Notes under the pieces: generated by a model | What the model was told of the DNA's origin: nothing | What the model saw: only the letters and a program-made list of their open reading frames with translations | The model's database searches: none | Translations under genes and position numbers: made by a program | Shown here: positions 60,735-64,000 of the stretch, piece by piece | Layout of the letters: every line of letters begins with the position of its first letter | How positions within the stretch are numbered: position 1 is the first letter of the stretch | Assembly (NCBI GenBank): GCA_025738555.1 | Contig: JAOVFP010000002.1 | Coordinates: 2,294,001 to 2,358,000 of the forward strand | Origin: Cyathus striatus | Taxonomy: Eukaryota; Basidiomycota; Agaricomycetes; Agaricales; Nidulariaceae | Length of the DNA stretch: 64,000 nt | Direction: 5' to 3'

Positions 60735-61964
60735 GACTGGATCATGAAGCAAAGGGGGGAAGAATTATGCATGTACTTACCAGGTGATGGAAAGTCGATA
60801 TCCACAATTCTTTGCGCCATTGTGTTTGATACGAAGCATTGAATATGGAGAGCCATGTCGTCTCTGAATGATACAAAAACATTAGTACTGATATCAAAAA
60901 AAAGAATACACCAGCATAGAATGGTAGCTATTACAGGGAACATACTTACAGTGAATATTATCACAACATTCAGCAGTCTGATATCACCTTCTCCACATCT
61001 GTTTTCGCATCTTCCTACCCATAATGTGGCTAGGACAAAGAACCACAATAGCTTTCATTCGAAAATGTGTGGGCATTCCAATTGGTGAGAAGGCTTGATA
61101 TCGATCCTATGTAGGTCACTATATGCGCTAGAGCTTGATGTTGGTCTTTGTTCACAGCTGCTCATAGTCGCAGTCGATTCAGTGGTGGAAATAATACCCT
61201 CTGCTGTGTTTGTTTTGCACATAGGATTCGGAGTTTTCTGGTGCAATAATGTGAGTACATGTAGCAAGGAATTATGGAAGAGTTTTATACTTATCTTTCT
61301 GATATGTTCGAAGAGAGTGAAAGGAATGTGTGGGTGTCCAAGTTGCTGAGTCAATTAATGGATAGAGTGATGATCAGTATAACATACCTTTGTAGGGGCC
61401 CCAAAGAATGGTCACGACGATACATAGAAAAGGGGGAAAGGACACAAGGAAAAGAGGAGGATAGTAGCAGCGGTGAGAAAGGAAGGGAAACGAGAAAGAG
61501 AATGGAGGGAGTAGGATTGGCAAAACGAATGGAAGCACGTAGCTTTCATTTGGTACATGTTGACAGCGTGAGGATTATTGATTGCTATTTATGGTAGAGT
61601 TAATTCTAGGGGGCAGGGGCATTCATGCGATGTAAGCATGGTACATGTTGACACTGTGTGGGAGCTCAATCGCTATGAATAGTAAAACCAACTGAAATGG
61701 GGAGGTTCCTGGCAATCACGCGATGTAGGTTAACCTGTACATGATAAAAGTGTGTGATATGAATCGCCGTGATGCTAATATTTCTGTAGCAGTAGTGCAG
61801 TATGTTCTCGCAGTGTGTCAAACACACATGGAGTCAAGTCATGGACATAAGTTATTCATATGAGCGCCTCACTTGGATAAACATGAGGCCAATGTACTTA
61901 TTAATACTGCTTCATACTAGCTAATCCAAGCTTTCTGTCGCTTCCCTGCTTCCTACTGCATGAA
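60735..61964. other. Gene-free stretch
   Basis: Short reading frames without recognisable motifs; nothing supported. Confidence 0.45.
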
Positions 61965-62970
61965 ATGCCTTCAAAGCGTAATGTGTCCCCTACAGCTGAA
62001 GCTCCAGTTGCTGCCCAGAAGCGTTCACGACGCTCATCAATTGTTAAAAGCACTGTTCAGTTCCGTCATGTGTCACGATCTCAAGCACCTGTGGCTAGTG
62101 GAAGTGGTGGAATGAGATCAGGCCAGTCAATGACTCAGGATCGTTCATCACGAATTACATCACATAAAATCATGGGCAATGAAGGCAAGACCATAATACA
62201 AAGGGAATCTCAGAGGCAGTGCAGTGAAAATTCACATGTACCAACAAATATGGTTACAAATGATACAGAGAAAGTTACAAATGATACAGAGAATGTTGTA
62301 AATGATACAGAGAATGTTATAAATCATATACAGAAGGAGCCTCAAGTATATGAATCATGCAATAATGAGGAATTGATCTCAGATGTAAATGTTAGTAATC
62401 AAAAAGTTAAATCCCGTGAAAGAGATCAAAAATCTTCAGTAAGTGCATTGAATATTATATTACACACAATCTGAAAATTACACAGGCAAAACTAAGGGAT
62501 TGGGTTCAATACCAAAATGAATTTCTAGATGAGCTTCTCCGTCATGATGGCAAAGGAGACTATACTGATCAAGATAAATGCTATTCATGTAAGAAAGAAA
62601 AGGCTGTTTATAAATGTAAAAATTGTTTGAATGGTGGTTTACTACGTTGCAAGAGCTGGAACATGCTTATTTACCCCTTCATCAAATAGAAGTAGGTTAA
62701 CACCTATAATATTTAGTCTTTTACAATTTGCTTATTATACTCATTATCTAGAAATGGAATGATTCATATTTTGAAAAGGACTGTCTGAAAAACTTGGGAC
62801 TTGTTATTCAGCTTGGACATGGAGGTGCTGCTTGTTTAAGTGCAGCTAAAGTCATTGTTAACTTAGTGGTGGTTGATATTACTGGAATTCACACAGTTTC
62901 AGTTGCTTCCTGTGACTGCAGAAAACAAACAATTCCTCTCTATGTTCAATTATTGCGTTGTCGTGGGTGA
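61965..62970 (+). pseudogene. 5' part of a KDZ transposase gene (CxC2 cluster)
   Basis: Exons 61965-62438, 62486-62691 and 62752-62970. The N-terminal region MPSKRNVSPTAEAPVAAQKR is basic, followed by a small NDTEKVTNDTENV repeat. Then comes the CxC2 signature of KDZ-associated proteins: RDWVQYQNEFLDELLRHDGK, CYSCKKEKAVYKCKNC, LPLHQIE, KWNDSYFEKDCLKNLGLVIQ, LGHGG, GIHTVSVASCDC. A one-base frame change near 62658 is needed between LRCKSWN and HAYLPLHQIE, and a TGA at 62968-62970 ends the homology. The transposase core should follow but is absent; an LTR-like sequence begins 180 bp later. Confidence 0.7.
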
Positions 62971-63147
62971 AACTTGATTAGTCATAAACACACACATATG
63001 GCTATATGGCCTGATGTCCGGAATCCACATCATCCGGATCTTTCCGAATACACTACCAAATAATTCTCATGAGGCACTGCTTCTCTAGAAACAAACATAT
63101 GGAAACACAAGCCAATACCCCACTTCTTGGTGACCAATAATCGATAC

Positions 63148-63976
63148 TGTTAAAAATAGGTCACCATTGTTCAAGAACAATGCCTATGCATTTGCTTACC
63201 AAGGACATGCCATTGTTTCTAATAATAGAACTTCATTGTTCTTCACACCCATTGTTCAGAACAATGCCTATGCATTTGCTTACCAAGGACATGCCATTGT
63301 TTCTAATAATAGAACTCCATTGTTCTTCACACCCATTGTTCAGAACAATGCCTATGCATTTGCTTACCAAGGTTATGCCATTGTTTCTAATAATAGGACT
63401 CCATTGTTCTTTTGCACCCATTGTGCAGAACAATGTCCTCCTATTCACCCATTGTCTTCATGCCCATTGTTTGCTGGGATCTATAAATAGAATTCCATTG
63501 TTCATTACCAGAACAATGTGATACTATTTCTGTCACCATTGTTCAAGACCTGACTCATCTCCTTGAACACCATTGTTCTGCGCAGCCTCCACCTCAAGAC
63601 AATGGATCCACCATTACCAAATTTGAAGGACAATGCAGGATTGGTTTTGGATAGGATTAGTCAGCAGTAGGAAGAAAAGAGCATAAAAGGAGAGAGGAAT
63701 TGAGCCTTAGACAGTAGTTTTATCCATTACCAAATAGCCTGTCACTAGCTAGGATCTTACTCACCAGTCCATCCCCAGTAGTTATTCTTACACATTAAAT
63801 ACAGAATCTATTGTGCTTTTCTTCAGTTCTATTATTAACGTAAACGACGCAGCGCAACTCACTGTATAAATAAATTCACAGTAATATCAAAGTAACTCAA
63901 CTCAACTCAACGTAACGCAGCTCAACTCAACATATCGAATCTCAACGTCACTTTTTATCATATCTATTCAGTAACA
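63148..63976 (+). mobile_element. Probable LTR of another retroelement
   Basis: Begins TGTTAAAAATAGG and ends CAGTAACA, the same TGTTA...TAACA style as the chromovirus LTRs. An ATAAAAGG TATA-like box lies at about 63684, with a short leader after it. Its first part consists of 84-bp repeats. The window ends 24 bases after its end, so an internal region may follow. No TSD can be checked. Confidence 0.4.
63167..63430 (+). repeat. 84-bp tandem repeats with CATTGTT/AACAATG
   Basis: TGCCTATGCATTTGCTTACC recurs at 63181, 63265 and 63349. Each unit holds CCATTGTT and its inverse AACAATG, able to pair as hairpins. 84 is divisible by three, which keeps frames open. Confidence 0.9.
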
Positions 63977-64000
63977 GCACATATTAGTTTATGCACTGCA

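Noticed and set aside
61274..61597. 107-residue charged reading frame
   Set aside because: Low complexity, no family, no splice support.
1..64000. tRNA or rRNA genes
   Set aside because: I looked for the usual T-arm pattern and conserved rRNA stretches by eye and found none convincing; a dedicated scan was not possible.

Overview
This window comes from a filamentous basidiomycete, most likely an Agaricomycete. The genes are split by many introns of about 50 nt. Relics of KDZ-associated cysteine clusters (CxC2, CxC5/6), Plavaka/CACTA-like transposases, a DUF6535 gene and a chromodomain-bearing Ty3/gypsy element are all typical of that class. No search could be run; family assignments are by recognition of motifs.

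Layout. 1-5860 is ordinary gene space: the 3' part of a tetratricopeptide-repeat (TPR) gene, then a complete 25-exon formamidase gene. 5861-15200 is AT-rich. It holds a 2.7-kb element with long terminal inverted repeats (TIRs) and a 9-bp target-site duplication (TSD), with a decayed Tc1/mariner-type element nested inside, and a DUF6535 pseudogene. 15200-34300 is an extremely repeat-rich nest. It contains a 4.4-kb element with giant hierarchical TIRs built from three tandem arrays, and a broken minus-strand KDZ-type gene (CxC5/CxC6) split by two satellite-filled elements of 1.8 and 1.3 kb. It also contains a second degraded minus-strand gene, two more satellite-carrying elements (26.8-28.4 and 29.0-30.5 kb), and a Plavaka-like transposase relic followed by 102-bp tandem repeats.

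34.4-53.2 kb is best read as one large Plavaka-like DNA transposon. Long TIRs at about 35.2-36.1 and 52.6-53.2 kb enclose a near-complete transposase gene (+) and a convergent accessory gene (-). A Ty3/gypsy chromovirus (43006-51088; 766-bp LTRs; TSD TGGGC) sits in an exon of the accessory gene, and removing it restores that reading frame. A roughly 740-bp derivative with the same TIRs lies next to the left end. The chromovirus carries its own antisense gene between pol and the 3' LTR.

53.2-64 kb holds an intact multi-exon gene of a lineage-specific unknown family (54872-57562, -), and a tandem duplication whose first copy carries a 1475-bp hAT-like insertion. It ends with the 5' part of a KDZ gene (CxC2 cluster) and an apparent LTR with 84-bp CATTGTT repeats.

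Only the TPR gene, the formamidase and the 54.9-57.6 kb gene look like working host-type genes. The rest is a stratified transposon cluster. Several insertions can be ordered in time because removing them, with one TSD copy, rebuilds a continuous reading frame or matches an empty paralogous site.
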